Source: Planctomycetota bacterium
GTDB lineage: Bacteria > Planctomycetota > Planctomycetia > Pirellulales > Pirellulaceae
DNA: 64,000 nt
Direction of reading: 5' to 3'
Assembly (NCBI GenBank): GCA_017303505.1
Contig: JAFLCP010000002.1
Coordinates: 1 to 64,000, forward strand
Below, piece after piece: positions 48,380-57,195 of the stretch. Position numbers and translations under genes: made by a program. The notes under the pieces were generated by a model, which saw only the letters and a list, made by a program, of their open reading frames with translations, had not been told where the DNA came from and did no database searches. Within the stretch, counting starts at the first letter, position 1. Each line of letters begins with the position of its first letter.

Positions 48380-48466
48380 CGTACTTCGTAATTCGTAATT
48401 CGTCGTCGTAATTCGTCGTCGTCCTCGAATCGTCGATGACGATGACGATGACGATGACGAAGTACG
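48380..48466. repeat. simple-sequence palindrome (TTCGTAA/GATGAC repeats)
   Basis: Tracts of TTCGTAATTCG, CGTCGT and about four tandem GATGAC units, closed by a perfect 10-bp inverted repeat CGTACTTCGT (48380-48389) / ACGAAGTACG (48457-48466). It follows hpnG and could form one long imperfect hairpin. The rest of 48345-48605 holds nothing recognisable. Confidence 0.75.
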
Positions 48467-48605
48467 ATCACGAGCTACGAGGGCCCAGCGGAAGAGTCGA
48501 GGTTAACGGAAAGTCGAGTCCGTCATAATTTTCTGGACAAGGATAGGCAAATCGCAAATAATATTACCGCCAGTCTTTGATCGTTAGAATCTGCGGCACG
48601 AACAC

Positions 48606-48905
48606 ATGCGTTGCAAAAAGTGCGGACACAATTGGCGGCTTCACTCCCATGGGCTGGGATCGTCTGATCCTCCAGGTGGCTTCTTGCGATTATTGGGTTT
48701 ATTTCTTGCGGTGGGGAGCGTCGCGGCCTACTTTGCTTACTATGGGTCGATGATAGGGATTGCTGTCGTGGTTTTTTGTGGGCTGTCGTCGATTTGCACT
48801 TTGGGGGCGGTCTTAACGGGGATGATCGATCAACGGGCCTACAATGGGCCAAACTGTCCGGAATGTGGGGAACGCGTGGATGAGATTTGGCCTTGGTCGG
48901 AATGA
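48606..48905 (+). CDS. small membrane protein with split zinc ribbon
   Basis: A 99-residue protein with CKKCG at the N-terminus, two transmembrane helices in the middle (FLRLLGLFLAVGSVAAYFAY and IGIAVVVFCGLSSICTLGAV) and CPECGER near the C-terminus. The two CxxC knuckles could meet across the membrane hairpin and bind one zinc in the cytoplasm. Function unknown. It is the last gene before the integron array. Confidence 0.65.
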   Translation: MRCKKCGHNWRLHSHGLGSSDPPGGFLRLLGLFLAVGSVAAYFAYYGSMIGIAVVVFCGLSSICTLGAVLTGMIDQRAYNGPNCPECGERVDEIWPWSE

Positions 48906-49519
48906 ATTCCGTTCCTCACCGGCGAGCTATTGACGGGTAGCAATCACAACGACGGTTCGTTTAACGCTGAAGAGTGGCAGAGCACTGCTGTTGGCGCGAC
49001 CATTTCTTGTCTGTGATTGTCGCAGTGATTTTAATACCCTGCCTGAGTCTTTTGGGCATTTGGATGTAGCGAGTGGATGCTGGTTCGGGCGAGTCTGTGG
49101 CGGGGTGAACGAAGAGAAATTACGTCTCTAAGTTTGCTGAGTGAATCCAGGTGAGCGAGTTATTCCCCCCTTGCTTGTGGTGTGTGGCTTCAAGGGAGCG
49201 CTTGCTAATTTTGTTGACTTTGGAAGTTCGATTCCTTAAAACTCAATTCTCGTTCTGTCGCTAATTCTTGTTCAAACTTAAATCTTTTTGGGTTGTCATC
49301 TTTAGTAGTGCTATTAGGTTCAAAGATTTGGTGAATGTGAACGGTTTAGGAAGCCTGGCTGTCCAACGAAGGGATGGCAAATGAAGCGCGATGTGCGACG
49401 TGGTTGTTGAAGAACGACTGCCACCGACGGGAACGAAGTGCGTACCGACCGTTGCATGGCTCGGAGGTTGTAGCGCGGAGTGGCCATGCACTTGGGCAGG
49501 GTGTTTTCTAGCGTTTTTC
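48906..49519. other. left flank of the integron array, no gene seen
   Basis: 614 bp without a convincing gene. A minus-strand frame of 76 codons (49261-49491) is low-complexity and unsupported. A hairpin GCATGGC / GCCATGC lies near 49454-49490. I looked for an integron integrase or attI here and found neither; this is where they would be expected for an array in this orientation. Confidence 0.5.
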
Positions 49520-49601
49520 GTTTAACCCGTAGCCGTAGCGCATGCGGAGGCTAGGTCCGCGTTGGACTCGTCACCTTATGCGTGCTGCCATCACGTTAGA
49601 T
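49520..49601 (+). repeat. attC-like site 1 (non-coding unit)
   Basis: 82 bp from GTTTAAC to GTTAGAT, both matching the RYYYAAC and GTTRRRY core consensus. The arms pair imperfectly (TAACCCGTAGCC... with ...GCCATCACGTTA). No gene precedes it. Confidence 0.75.
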
Positions 49602-49689
49602 GTTTCTGCAGGCAGTGTTGTTAGTTTTCCAGTGCATGCATCGCCACATGCCCTGTTTATGCCAAGCTCAAATCAAACAGCAGGATTTC

Positions 49690-49771
49690 GTTTAACCCGT
49701 AGCCGTAGCGCATGCGGAGGCTAGGTCCGCGCTAGACTCGTCACCTTATGCGTGCTGCCATCACGTTAGAT
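49690..49771 (+). repeat. attC-like site 2 (non-coding unit)
   Basis: Near-identical to site 1: GTTTAAC to GTTAGAT, 82 bp. The 88-bp spacer from site 1 has no gene and is similar in sequence to the next spacer. Confidence 0.75.
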
Positions 49772-49858
49772 ATCTCTACAGGCAGTGCTGCAAGTTTCCG
49801 AGTCCATGCATCGCCACTTTCCCGACCATACCAAGCTCAAGTCAAACAGCCTGATTTC

Positions 49859-49940
49859 GTTTAACCCGTAGCCGCAGCGCATGCGGAGGCTAGGTCCGCG
49901 CTGGTCTCGTCACCTTATGCGTGCAATCACGACGTTGGAT
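49859..49940 (+). repeat. attC-like site 3 (non-coding unit)
   Basis: GTTTAAC to GTTGGAT, 82 bp, close to sites 1 and 2. The preceding 87-bp spacer carries the shared CCAAGCTCAAGTCAAACAG. Confidence 0.75.
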
Positions 49941-50065
49941 ATCTCTACAGGCAGTGTTGTTAGTTTCACCGTCGGAGCACCGCCTCCCGTCCTGTGCGGG
50001 AGGTTCTCGCGCCTGCATAGCTACTTCGCGACCATGCCAAGCTCAAGTCAAACAGTAGGGATTTC

Positions 50066-50136
50066 GTTTAACCCGTACGCCGAAGGCTAGGCGGGTTTTC
50101 GCTGGACTCACCTATGCGTGTTAACTAGCGTTCGAC
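50066..50136 (+). repeat. attC-like site 4 (non-coding unit, shortened)
   Basis: GTTTAAC to GTTCGAC, 71 bp, with a shorter and diverged centre. Its 125-bp upstream spacer is the same family as the others with an inserted hairpin (CCTCCCG/CGGGAGG region, 49983-50004). Confidence 0.65.
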
Positions 50137-50682
50137 AGCATTTCGCAGCCGGTACTATGTCCCAGCAACCGATTCAAGAGTCCGCAGGAATTGGGCTAGA
50201 TTTTGGTACCAGATCTGCGGCCAATCAGGGCTACTTACCTTCTTGTTGGAAGTAAGCATGTAGCACATATACCAAAGAGTTCCTGTCACTAAATATACAG
50301 TGCGAGAAAATCGATACTTGATCTATCTACAGTCAATGTTTTTCCATCGAAAACAGATCCTTTTTCGAGCAATTTTTAGGTTTACAGGTCCATCAGGCAC
50401 GATTCGAATCGCTAGCAATTCACAACCCAAAATGCTGGCAATCGTGATTTCTCAGAAGGTGCATCGCGGTGAAGCTAACTTCTGGTGGTGATCGAGTGAG
50501 CCCGGTGTGGAAAGTTCAATCCGGCAATAACTGGTTACTGTCGGAAGGCGATTCCGACAATAATTTTCTCGACACGGTGTGAAAAAGCTGGAATAATCCA
50601 AGAGAACGGGCTGGGTAATGGTATTCCGGAATTATTGTCGGAACCCAGACCGGAATAATTATAAGTTACTCCACAGAAATGT
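50137..50682. other. non-coding leader before the first coding cassette gene
   Basis: 546 bp with no convincing gene. Its right end (50540-50660) holds the inverted repeat listed separately. A short stem CTTACCTTC / GAAGTAAG lies near 50234. If the array has an internal promoter, this is a likely place. Confidence 0.45.
50540..50655. repeat. long inverted repeat with GGAATAATT motifs
   Basis: TTCCGACAATAATT (50552-50565) and its perfect complement AATTATTGTCGGAA (50630-50643) enclose 64 bp, and the flanks pair further. Related GGAATAAT motifs recur at about 50590, 50624 and 50652. It ends about 27 bases before the first coding cassette gene. Confidence 0.75.
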
Positions 50683-51228
50683 ATGAACGGATCGAATTCG
50701 GACTTTGTTCCGCCACAGCTACGAGATCTGTGTGAGCCATTGGCGGATGGTGACAATCCGTTTGGAGATTGCGTCGCGGACGACGGGAATAACACGTGGT
50801 CTTGCCGCGTCAAGTGTTCATGTGGCGAGACAGACACATTCACCATCAGGATGGGCAACTCCTCATTGGATGGGTGGGTCTCGGGCAAGTTCGGCGGTGA
50901 TCAGCGTACGGACATCCAGTGTGAGGACTGCGGACTGGCGATTCCTTTCTTTGATGACGGCCTTCACGGATACAATGCTGTCGTTTGCGATGACCGGAGG
51001 TTGCTCCCCGCTGAATATCGAGAACGCAATGCTTCACTGTTGAAGGATTTCACATGTGACTGTGGAAACAGGACGTTTTCAGTGTTCGTGCTCGTGCGTT
51101 ATGATTGTGGCGACCTCGAAGGTATTCCCATATCACAAATTGGTGATTCCTACGGATCGTTCTATGCAGTTGCTAGATGCTCATCATGTCAGAAGATGGA
51201 GTCCATAGCCGATGCCGAAACTGCGTAG
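50683..51228 (+). CDS. cassette gene: Cys-rich hypothetical protein
   Basis: A 181-residue soluble protein, the first clear coding cassette. It has four CxC/CxxC pairs (CSCG, CEDCG, CDCG, CSSC) spaced through the sequence, suggesting two zinc-ribbon-like units. I do not recognise the family. It is followed 3 bases later by attC site 5. It has a long non-coding leader with an inverted repeat, unlike the other cassettes. Confidence 0.65.
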   Translation: MNGSNSDFVPPQLRDLCEPLADGDNPFGDCVADDGNNTWSCRVKCSCGETDTFTIRMGNSSLDGWVSGKFGGDQRTDIQCEDCGLAIPFFDDGLHGYNAVVCDDRRLLPAEYRERNASLLKDFTCDCGNRTFSVFVLVRYDCGDLEGIPISQIGDSYGSFYAVARCSSCQKMESIADAETA

Positions 51229-51231
51229 GCG

Positions 51232-51322
51232 GAGTAACAATGGGTTGGACGCGGAGGCCTCGAAAGCGTCGTTTTGAAATGGTTGATCTTTTGCTCGGCC
51301 CCGGTCAACCCCGACGTTCGTC
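51232..51322 (+). repeat. attC site 5
   Basis: 91 bp, GAGTAAC to GTTCGTC. Inner arms ATGGGTTGGACGCGGAGGCC and the 3' GGCCCCGGTCAACCCCGAC pair well. Confidence 0.9.
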
Positions 51323-51342
51323 GAATAGAAACTTTGTGCGAG

Positions 51343-51633
51343 ATGGTCGTTGCCGTACCCGAAGTTCGCGAAATGGTCGCCGCTGCTCGAAAGTTCGTGG
51401 ATGGCGAACTTCACTTCTCGGCCCTCGTCGGTCCTATTGCATTATGTGAATGGTGGTCTCGAGTAAACGGCGAACATTCTGCAGTACACGTTCTTGCAAA
51501 GCGATGGGAGTTGCTGGTGGATCGGACATGGAATGAATATGGACAACATGCAAATTCGTTGACGGTAGACGAATTGCGGCAAGAATTACTGCGGGACATC
51601 GAGGCCTGGTACCGTGAACCGACAGGAACTTGA
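51343..51633 (+). CDS. cassette gene: hypothetical protein
   Basis: A 96-residue helical soluble protein (VREMVAAARKFVDGELHF, then ALCEWWSRV) with no family I can name. The frame is open from inside attC 5 (ATG at 51274), but I start at 51343, past the site. Its end overlaps the next gene by 20 bases, so this cassette carries two genes. Small helical proteins of this shape include immunity-type proteins; that is only a possibility here. Confidence 0.6.
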   Translation: MVVAVPEVREMVAAARKFVDGELHFSALVGPIALCEWWSRVNGEHSAVHVLAKRWELLVDRTWNEYGQHANSLTVDELRQELLRDIEAWYREPTGT

Positions 51634-51844
51634 AGAGGAGGTTGATCGCATAATTGCTGGCAACCAACAGCTCGGATTGCGTGAGCATTTGCTTGCATCG
51701 CACCTGTTCACATTCGGCTTGCCAGTCGACGTCCGGTGCCCGCAATGCGACAGCGCGATTGTTGAGACGCCATTTCCAGGCAACAATGGAGCTAACATTA
51801 ATTGTAACTGTGGCGCATGCAGGGGATCCATGCGAGGACTATAA
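51614..51844 (+). CDS. cassette gene: small CxxC protein overlapping its neighbour
   Basis: A 76-residue protein starting at GTG inside the end of the preceding gene in another frame. An N-terminal helix (NRQELEEEVDRIIAG) is followed by CPQC and CNCGAC, enough for one zinc site. Function unknown. The overlap implies translational coupling. attC site 6 starts 11 bases after the stop. Confidence 0.6.
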   Translation: MNRQELEEEVDRIIAGNQQLGLREHLLASHLFTFGLPVDVRCPQCDSAIVETPFPGNNGANINCNCGACRGSMRGL

Positions 51845-51855
51845 CACCGAAACCC

Positions 51856-51945
51856 GACGAACCAAGCGTTGAACGCGAGCGGGCGATCACGCCGGCTTTG
51901 AAGTCAAGGTCTAACGCGCCCGCCGCGTTAACGCAGTCGTTCTGC
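51856..51945 (+). repeat. attC site 6
   Basis: 90 bp, GACGAAC to GTTCTGC, with inner arms CGTTGAACGCGAGCGGGCG and CGCCCGCCGCGTTAACGC. Confidence 0.9.
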
Positions 51946-51957
51946 CACTGAATTCCG

Positions 51958-52956
51958 ATGCTCACAAATGAACAAGCACTTGAGATCATCAGGCAACACG
52001 ACGAGTGCTACGTCGTGTGGGCAATCGACAAGAACGCCATCATCGCCGTTCATCCAATCCCAAAAGATGCCACCGCGAAAGAGCGGTTCTCAGCATTGGC
52101 TGGCATGTCAACAGACTACCGAGGACCAACCAAAGGGCGTTTTCTGGCATCCAGTACCACGACACTCCAGACACTCATTGATGAATCAAAGGAAACCGAA
52201 CGAATCACCACTCGCGTTGCCATTTTCAACACTTGGAAGAACTGCACGGTCGACCAGTTAATTGACATCATCGTCAATGCAGACTTCTCGGGGCCGATGG
52301 ATGTTTTTCACGGTACTAGCCACATCATAGAACGCCTATACAAGATCTTCGGGCCGTTCCTGTCATTATCTCAGATCAATCGGCTGGACGCCTTTTCGCA
52401 CTCGGCGATTTTGCACCATGAACAAGAGAAAGGCCAAAAGGAACTGGACTGCTACCTGTGCGTGCTTACTAATGACCCGGCAAGGTTGCAACACATCTGG
52501 ACAATACACAAATCTCGAAAAAGTGGATGGCCATCGTGGTCTGCATTTGTCGATGCTGCAGGAGACCTGGCAACCGACAACGGAGAGATTATTGATCATC
52601 TCATTTCCGTCGTAGAGAAATCACTAATGTTTGGGCCTCGCTTCGACGCAATGGTTGGATTGGGTAAGATTGGGTCGAATTCGGGTGAACGAGCGGCGAA
52701 AGTGATCTTGGGCGCGATTTACGACAGCAGCGAACACGTCACTGCAGTGCGTGATTGCGTCGTTCGCAGGATTCGAACTCCGTCGTCGGAATGGTCGATG
52801 TGTCGTTCGTGCTATCATGGATACGTCGATGATATGGCTTATCAATTACCTAGCGTCAAAGCATGCAGAGACTGCCTCGGCATTGGCGCTGTCCCATCCG
52901 TGGCAGAACCAAGCGGTGAACGGGAACCGCCGATGGCGCGGGATTTGGATTCATAG
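51958..52956 (+). CDS. cassette gene: hypothetical protein with attC-encoded tail
   Basis: A 332-residue soluble protein, the longest in the array. I do not recognise it. The middle is helical and may hold HEAT-like helices (AMVGLGKIGSNSGERAAKVI). Near the C-terminus CRSCYHGY...ACRDCLG gives two CxxC pairs able to bind a metal. The last ~17 residues (AEPSGEREPPMARDLDS) are translated from attC site 7, whose centre supplies the stop codon. The gene starts 13 bases after attC site 6. Confidence 0.68.
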   Translation: MLTNEQALEIIRQHDECYVVWAIDKNAIIAVHPIPKDATAKERFSALAGMSTDYRGPTKGRFLASSTTTLQTLIDESKETERITTRVAIFNTWKNCTVDQLIDIIVNADFSGPMDVFHGTSHIIERLYKIFGPFLSLSQINRLDAFSHSAILHHEQEKGQKELDCYLCVLTNDPARLQHIWTIHKSRKSGWPSWSAFVDAAGDLATDNGEIIDHLISVVEKSLMFGPRFDAMVGLGKIGSNSGERAAKVILGAIYDSSEHVTAVRDCVVRRIRTPSSEWSMCRSCYHGYVDDMAYQLPSVKACRDCLGIGAVPSVAEPSGEREPPMARDLDS

Positions 52957-52993
52957 TCTTTTGGCGGCGGCCCCGCTACCGCCGACGTTCTGC
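52903..52993 (+). repeat. attC site 7 (partly translated)
   Basis: 91 bp, GCAGAAC to GTTCTGC. Its left half encodes the C-terminus of the preceding gene. Confidence 0.92.
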
Positions 52994-53019
52994 TATTCAA
53001 TCTGGAGTAATACATAAAA

Positions 53020-53607
53020 ATGGGAATGCACCTTGGCTTGATTGCTGCAAAAGCGCCCGTCGCCAAATTGAAGGCCGCATTTTTTACCGTTTGCCCCCAG
53101 TTTGAACTCGTTGAGACGAAAGAAGACTTCATCCATGCCGACGAGGTATGGGCTTGGAAAGAAGCGAACGAGGAATTCGTTTCAGCGGCTGATTGGAGTT
53201 TGGATACGCCGGGAAAATCTGTGTATATGTTCTGGCAAGACGGACAGTGGGCCTTGCTGCTAGACCCTGAATACACACTCGCTTCAGATGAGGATGTGTT
53301 GCTGGACCTGAGTTCGGAACTCGGCACTGTTGTATCGTTTATCGTAGAATCCGCGAGTGGCTGCGCGTTCTTCTGGTATCTTGAAAATGGCTCACTCCGC
53401 CGAAAGATTTGCAACAACGATGGCGAAATAGAGATAGATGGCGAACCACTTGCCGAGGAATTGGGCATCGATCCGAATAACTATTACATGGATGAAACCG
53501 AATCTCTCTGGAAAGCGTTTGGTATCGCCCCGTACGAAAAATTCCAGTCGCCGATCGGATGTATCGCTGTCAGCGTAATCGACCGCACGGATTACAATGA
53601 TGACTGA
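53020..53607 (+). CDS. cassette gene: hypothetical protein
   Basis: A 195-residue acidic soluble protein of unknown family, rich in aromatic residues (YMFWQDGQWALLLDPEY, FFWYLENGSLRR). The alternating strand-helix pattern and overall composition are like small polymorphic-toxin immunity or SMI1-like proteins, but no defining motif is seen. The stop lies 6 bases before attC site 8. Confidence 0.65.
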   Translation: MGMHLGLIAAKAPVAKLKAAFFTVCPQFELVETKEDFIHADEVWAWKEANEEFVSAADWSLDTPGKSVYMFWQDGQWALLLDPEYTLASDEDVLLDLSSELGTVVSFIVESASGCAFFWYLENGSLRRKICNNDGEIEIDGEPLAEELGIDPNNYYMDETESLWKAFGIAPYEKFQSPIGCIAVSVIDRTDYNDD

Positions 53608-53613
53608 AAACAA

Positions 53614-53705
53614 GCCGAACAATCCATTGCATCGAAGTGGCGGATAGACCGAATCGACCTTTAGAATCTTTACTTGCCGCCACTCGATGAATGGTGGCGT
53701 TCGTC
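53614..53705 (+). repeat. attC site 8
   Basis: 92 bp, GCCGAAC to GTTCGTC; outer arms AATCCATTGCATCGAAGTGG and CCACTCGATGAATGGTGGC pair closely. Confidence 0.92.
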
Positions 53706-53720
53706 GATTGAGTATTTTGG

Positions 53721-54143
53721 ATGCCACGCGAGTACCAAGACTACAGTTTCGTGGTCACGCAAGTCGCGGGACGTCGTTTAAAACGTTTAGTTGGTGCAGT
53801 AATAGATGAGGCGAGTGACACAGCACCCTGCGTCGTCTTTGCCCAGCTAGATGAACCGCAAGAATGGCATCGCTTCTTCCTTCAGGCTCGCATCGCATTC
53901 TGGGAAATCTGGGACGACCAGAAAATTGAAGAGGAAATGGACGACTTCAACGGCGATGATGTCCGTCTAGTGGATTACGCGCAATTGATTGGCGGATTGC
54001 CAATACGAATCGAGACAGCCGCTGCCTACGCCGACGCCGAGGATGTGACACACATTAAATTACTGTTCGAGAATGGTCGGTCGATGACGTTGACGCCAGA
54101 TTCGCCCGACATGGAATCAAACTTCCACATCATCGTCTCGTAG
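53721..54143 (+). CDS. cassette gene: hypothetical protein
   Basis: A 140-residue acidic soluble protein, mixed alpha/beta, with no family I can name. Strand-like segments (CVVFAQLDE, THIKLLFENGRSMTL) flank a helix with acidic residues. It starts 15 bases after attC site 8 and ends 10 bases before site 9. Confidence 0.62.
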   Translation: MPREYQDYSFVVTQVAGRRLKRLVGAVIDEASDTAPCVVFAQLDEPQEWHRFFLQARIAFWEIWDDQKIEEEMDDFNGDDVRLVDYAQLIGGLPIRIETAAAYADAEDVTHIKLLFENGRSMTLTPDSPDMESNFHIIVS

Positions 54144-54153
54144 CGTACAATTC

Positions 54154-54244
54154 GACGAACCAAGCGATGCACGCAAGTCGCCGGTCGGCCGCGAATTTGA
54201 ATCATAGTTTTTTGGCGGCGACTGCGTGATCGCAAGCGTTCGTC
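54154..54244 (+). repeat. attC site 9
   Basis: 91 bp, GACGAAC to GTTCGTC. Very close in sequence to sites 22 and 25. Confidence 0.93.
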
Positions 54245-54256
54245 CGCCAGAGCATT

Positions 54257-54739
54257 ATGAAGCAACCGCTGCGTATCGACGGCACTCAACTGGAGCAAGA
54301 CGATATCGCGTTGTATCGACGCCTGGTTCGTGATGTCTGCTTCCTCTACCACGAGTTGTCCGCGTACCGGCACATCATGGGTGACCTGGATTACGCGAAT
54401 GACTACCCACTCGAATACTGGATGCTGATAAACCGTATCGACACTGGCCGGAGCGACGATCGATTTATCAGGGGAGGAATTCTGCTTATAATGCTTGCGA
54501 TGCTCCAAGATGCCTTCGATGGATCGGGCGATCACATTTCGCGTCACGTCAAGGACATCTCCCGCGAACTAAACCGATTTATCCCTGAAGATGATATGAT
54601 GTTTCGGCTGGCTGAATCGGTCGAGCATGGATTGCGACTGTTGGCAAGTTCGGGATCCGCTGGCGATCGATTCAACACTGATGCTTGTTGGGCCTACGAC
54701 GCGTTCATTCGGAAATACTTCGCGGATGGGGCCACTTGA
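54257..54739 (+). CDS. cassette gene: helical hypothetical protein
   Basis: A 160-residue, nearly all-helical soluble protein (DDIALYRRLVRDVCFLYHELSAY...). I do not recognise it. It starts 12 bases after attC site 9, too close for its own promoter. Confidence 0.62.
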   Translation: MKQPLRIDGTQLEQDDIALYRRLVRDVCFLYHELSAYRHIMGDLDYANDYPLEYWMLINRIDTGRSDDRFIRGGILLIMLAMLQDAFDGSGDHISRHVKDISRELNRFIPEDDMMFRLAESVEHGLRLLASSGSAGDRFNTDACWAYDAFIRKYFADGAT

Positions 54740-54755
54740 CCGCACTCCGAAGGCG

Positions 54756-54846
54756 GACGAACCATCGCATGCACGGGAGCGGCGGTGGCAGGCGTTTTTT
54801 GAAATCAAAGTCAACTCCCGCCGCCCCGTGATGCGGGTCGTTAGCC
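54756..54846 (+). repeat. attC site 10
   Basis: 91 bp, GACGAAC to GTTAGCC, with paired arms CGCATGCACGGGAGCGGCGG and CCGCCGCCCCGTGATGCG. Confidence 0.92.
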
Positions 54847-54863
54847 GCTGAAGGATAGGGCCG

Positions 54864-55301
54864 ATGATCTCCCATGCTGCTTTCGGCAAGCTGCGACTCG
54901 CCCAGTTCCTTCCGGATGCCGAGATCGCCGAACTCGACAACTGGGAGTTCTTGGATCACCTGTGGGTTGGCGAGGCGGTGGGCTTTTCCGAGTGGCTGCG
55001 GCTGGAAAACAAACCTGAAACACTTCGGTCACTCGCCATTGATTTCAGCGAATTTCCGGCCCCTGCTGCTGCCGACGTGTTGCGGACCATCGATCTCGGT
55101 GTTCGGGCTGGAGTGAAGCTCGACAAGCTTTGCGAAATGATGGGCGAACCCACGAAGGAGCATCGGTTTGCGAACGATCGAGTTTCCTATGAGTTCGTCG
55201 TCCCAGGACCTCCCACATACGATATATCATGTACGGTTCTCAACAATGGTGGGCTGACGTATCTTGTGGTCGTGGTACCCTTGCCGAAGGGCAGCAGCTA
55301 A
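54864..55301 (+). CDS. cassette gene: hypothetical protein
   Basis: A 145-residue soluble protein with a helical N-terminal half and a strand-rich end (YEFVVPGPPTYDISCTVL, then LTYLVVVVPL). Family unknown. Its TAA stop is the TAAC of the left core of attC site 11. Confidence 0.62.
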   Translation: MISHAAFGKLRLAQFLPDAEIAELDNWEFLDHLWVGEAVGFSEWLRLENKPETLRSLAIDFSEFPAPAAADVLRTIDLGVRAGVKLDKLCEMMGEPTKEHRFANDRVSYEFVVPGPPTYDISCTVLNNGGLTYLVVVVPLPKGSS

Positions 55302-55386
55302 CAAAAAAATCCACCCGAGTTGCCGATCGGGCGTTTCATGAAATCAAAGTCTCTTGGCGGCAACCGGGTGTTTTTCGTCGTTACCT
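55296..55386 (+). repeat. attC site 11
   Basis: 91 bp, AGCTAAC to GTTACCT. The left core supplies the stop codon of the preceding gene. Confidence 0.9.
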
Positions 55387-55395
55387 GACTGACCA

Positions 55396-56055
<660 letters not shown>

Positions 56056-56088
56056 GTCAGAGAAGACAAACTACGAGAAGCTCTTGAA

Positions 56089-56544
56089 ATGAAACCACCA
56101 GTAGCTCGTACCGAGATGCTCATTCGCCGTCCCGTTCATGAGGTTTACCGGGCGTTTATAGATCCAACGGTAACCGCCAATTTCTGGTTCTCGCGCGGAA
56201 GCGATTCATTGATTCAAGGCGGCTCTGTCAAATGGTATTGGGACATGTACGGAGTCACTGCCGATGTAGCTGTGATCGCTCTCGAAGAGAACCAACGCAT
56301 TCTGATTCATTGGCCTACTCCAGTCGAATGGCAGTTTTCACCGCGCGGTGACAACGCGACAATGGTGACCATTATCGCCTCTGGGTTTACAGGAACCGAA
56401 GACGAACAAGTGGCTAGCGCAATTGACTCGATGGGTGGTTTCAGTTTCACCCTGGCTGGCTGCAAGGCATGGCTAGAGCACTCAATCCGTCTGAATCTTG
56501 TTCTCGACCACAGTCCAGATCATCACGTCAAACGAGACGCCTAA
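56089..56544 (+). CDS. cassette gene: SRPBCC/AHSA1-like protein
   Basis: A 151-residue START-like domain of the activator-of-Hsp90 homologue (AHSA1) type. Seen are RPVHEVYRAFIDPTVTANFWFS at the start, a GGSVKWYWDMYG turn, the strand pairs and a C-terminal helix. This fold makes a deep ligand pocket; the ligand is unknown. Its TAA stop is part of the attC 13 left core. Confidence 0.8.
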   Translation: MKPPVARTEMLIRRPVHEVYRAFIDPTVTANFWFSRGSDSLIQGGSVKWYWDMYGVTADVAVIALEENQRILIHWPTPVEWQFSPRGDNATMVTIIASGFTGTEDEQVASAIDSMGGFSFTLAGCKAWLEHSIRLNLVLDHSPDHHVKRDA

Positions 56545-56629
56545 CAATCGGTTCAACCGGAGCCGCGGGTCGCGCGGTCTCTGAAATCAATGTTGGTTGG
56601 CCGCGGCCCGGTTAACCGTGTCGTTCGCG
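56539..56629 (+). repeat. attC site 13
   Basis: 91 bp, GCCTAAC to GTTCGCG; arms CGGTTCAACCGGAGCCGCGG and CCGCGGCCCGGTTAACCG. The left core matches the classical GCCTAAC. Confidence 0.94.
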
Positions 56630-56661
56630 GATCGTGGGAACCAGTCAGTTTGGAGAGCTCA

Positions 56662-56967
56662 ATGATTGGTTCGCGACTGTTTTACTTTGGCACGCAAGAA
56701 GAAGTGCGACTGGCTGATCGCGTAGCAATTCGTCGATTGCTTCGGAAAGAGCTACAAGGAACGGTGACATACATTCCAGGAATATCTCCACAACACGGAG
56801 ACCTTGAGTACGAGGACGTTAGGCAATGGGCAATTACATGTGAAAACGGCTCGACCTATCCAATTCTCTATGACCCCGATAACTTTCAACCTCCCAAAAA
56901 GATTCGACTGATAGGTCGGAGAGTTACAAACGAATTTGAATTACCAGACAAGCTCGAGCAAACCTAA
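56662..56967 (+). CDS. cassette gene: hypothetical protein
   Basis: A 101-residue soluble beta-rich protein of unknown family. The start is the ATG at 56662 because GGAGAG precedes it; the frame is open back into attC site 13 (56590), whose translation is not needed. An 84-bp untranslated stretch separates its stop from attC site 14. Confidence 0.62.
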   Translation: MIGSRLFYFGTQEEVRLADRVAIRRLLRKELQGTVTYIPGISPQHGDLEYEDVRQWAITCENGSTYPILYDPDNFQPPKKIRLIGRRVTNEFELPDKLEQT

Positions 56968-57051
56968 TAGTTGTGATTCGACAGCACTTGAATGCCCGGG
57001 CGACTATGCACTAAGATCAAATGTCGATCGGTGGTTCACGACAATCGAATC

Positions 57052-57140
57052 CGCGAACAATCCGATGGACCGTAGCGGGGATCGGCCGCTTCCTGATGGA
57101 AAATTTAATTGCCCCCGCTCGGTCATCGGGGCCGTTAACC
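57052..57140 (+). repeat. attC site 14
   Basis: 89 bp, CGCGAAC to GTTAACC. Its centre is close to that of site 16. Confidence 0.9.
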
Positions 57141-57195
57141 GCGTGACGACTGCCAGAGTCTCTTGATATGACATAGGACACCGCGAAGTTCTCTG

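Noticed and set aside
48380-48466. GATGAC/CGTCGT repeats considered as coding for an Asp-rich tail
   Set aside because: Lies after the hpnG stop with in-frame stops on both strands; simple-sequence repeat with inverted ends instead.
49261-49491. Minus-strand frame of 76 codons left of the array
   Set aside because: Low-complexity product, no start signal, and it runs against a hairpin-rich flank; not supported as a gene.
49520-50136. Four regular repeats considered as a CRISPR array
   Set aside because: Repeats of 71-82 bp with mutually similar spacers and attC core ends; CRISPR repeats are shorter with unrelated spacers, and no cas gene is near.
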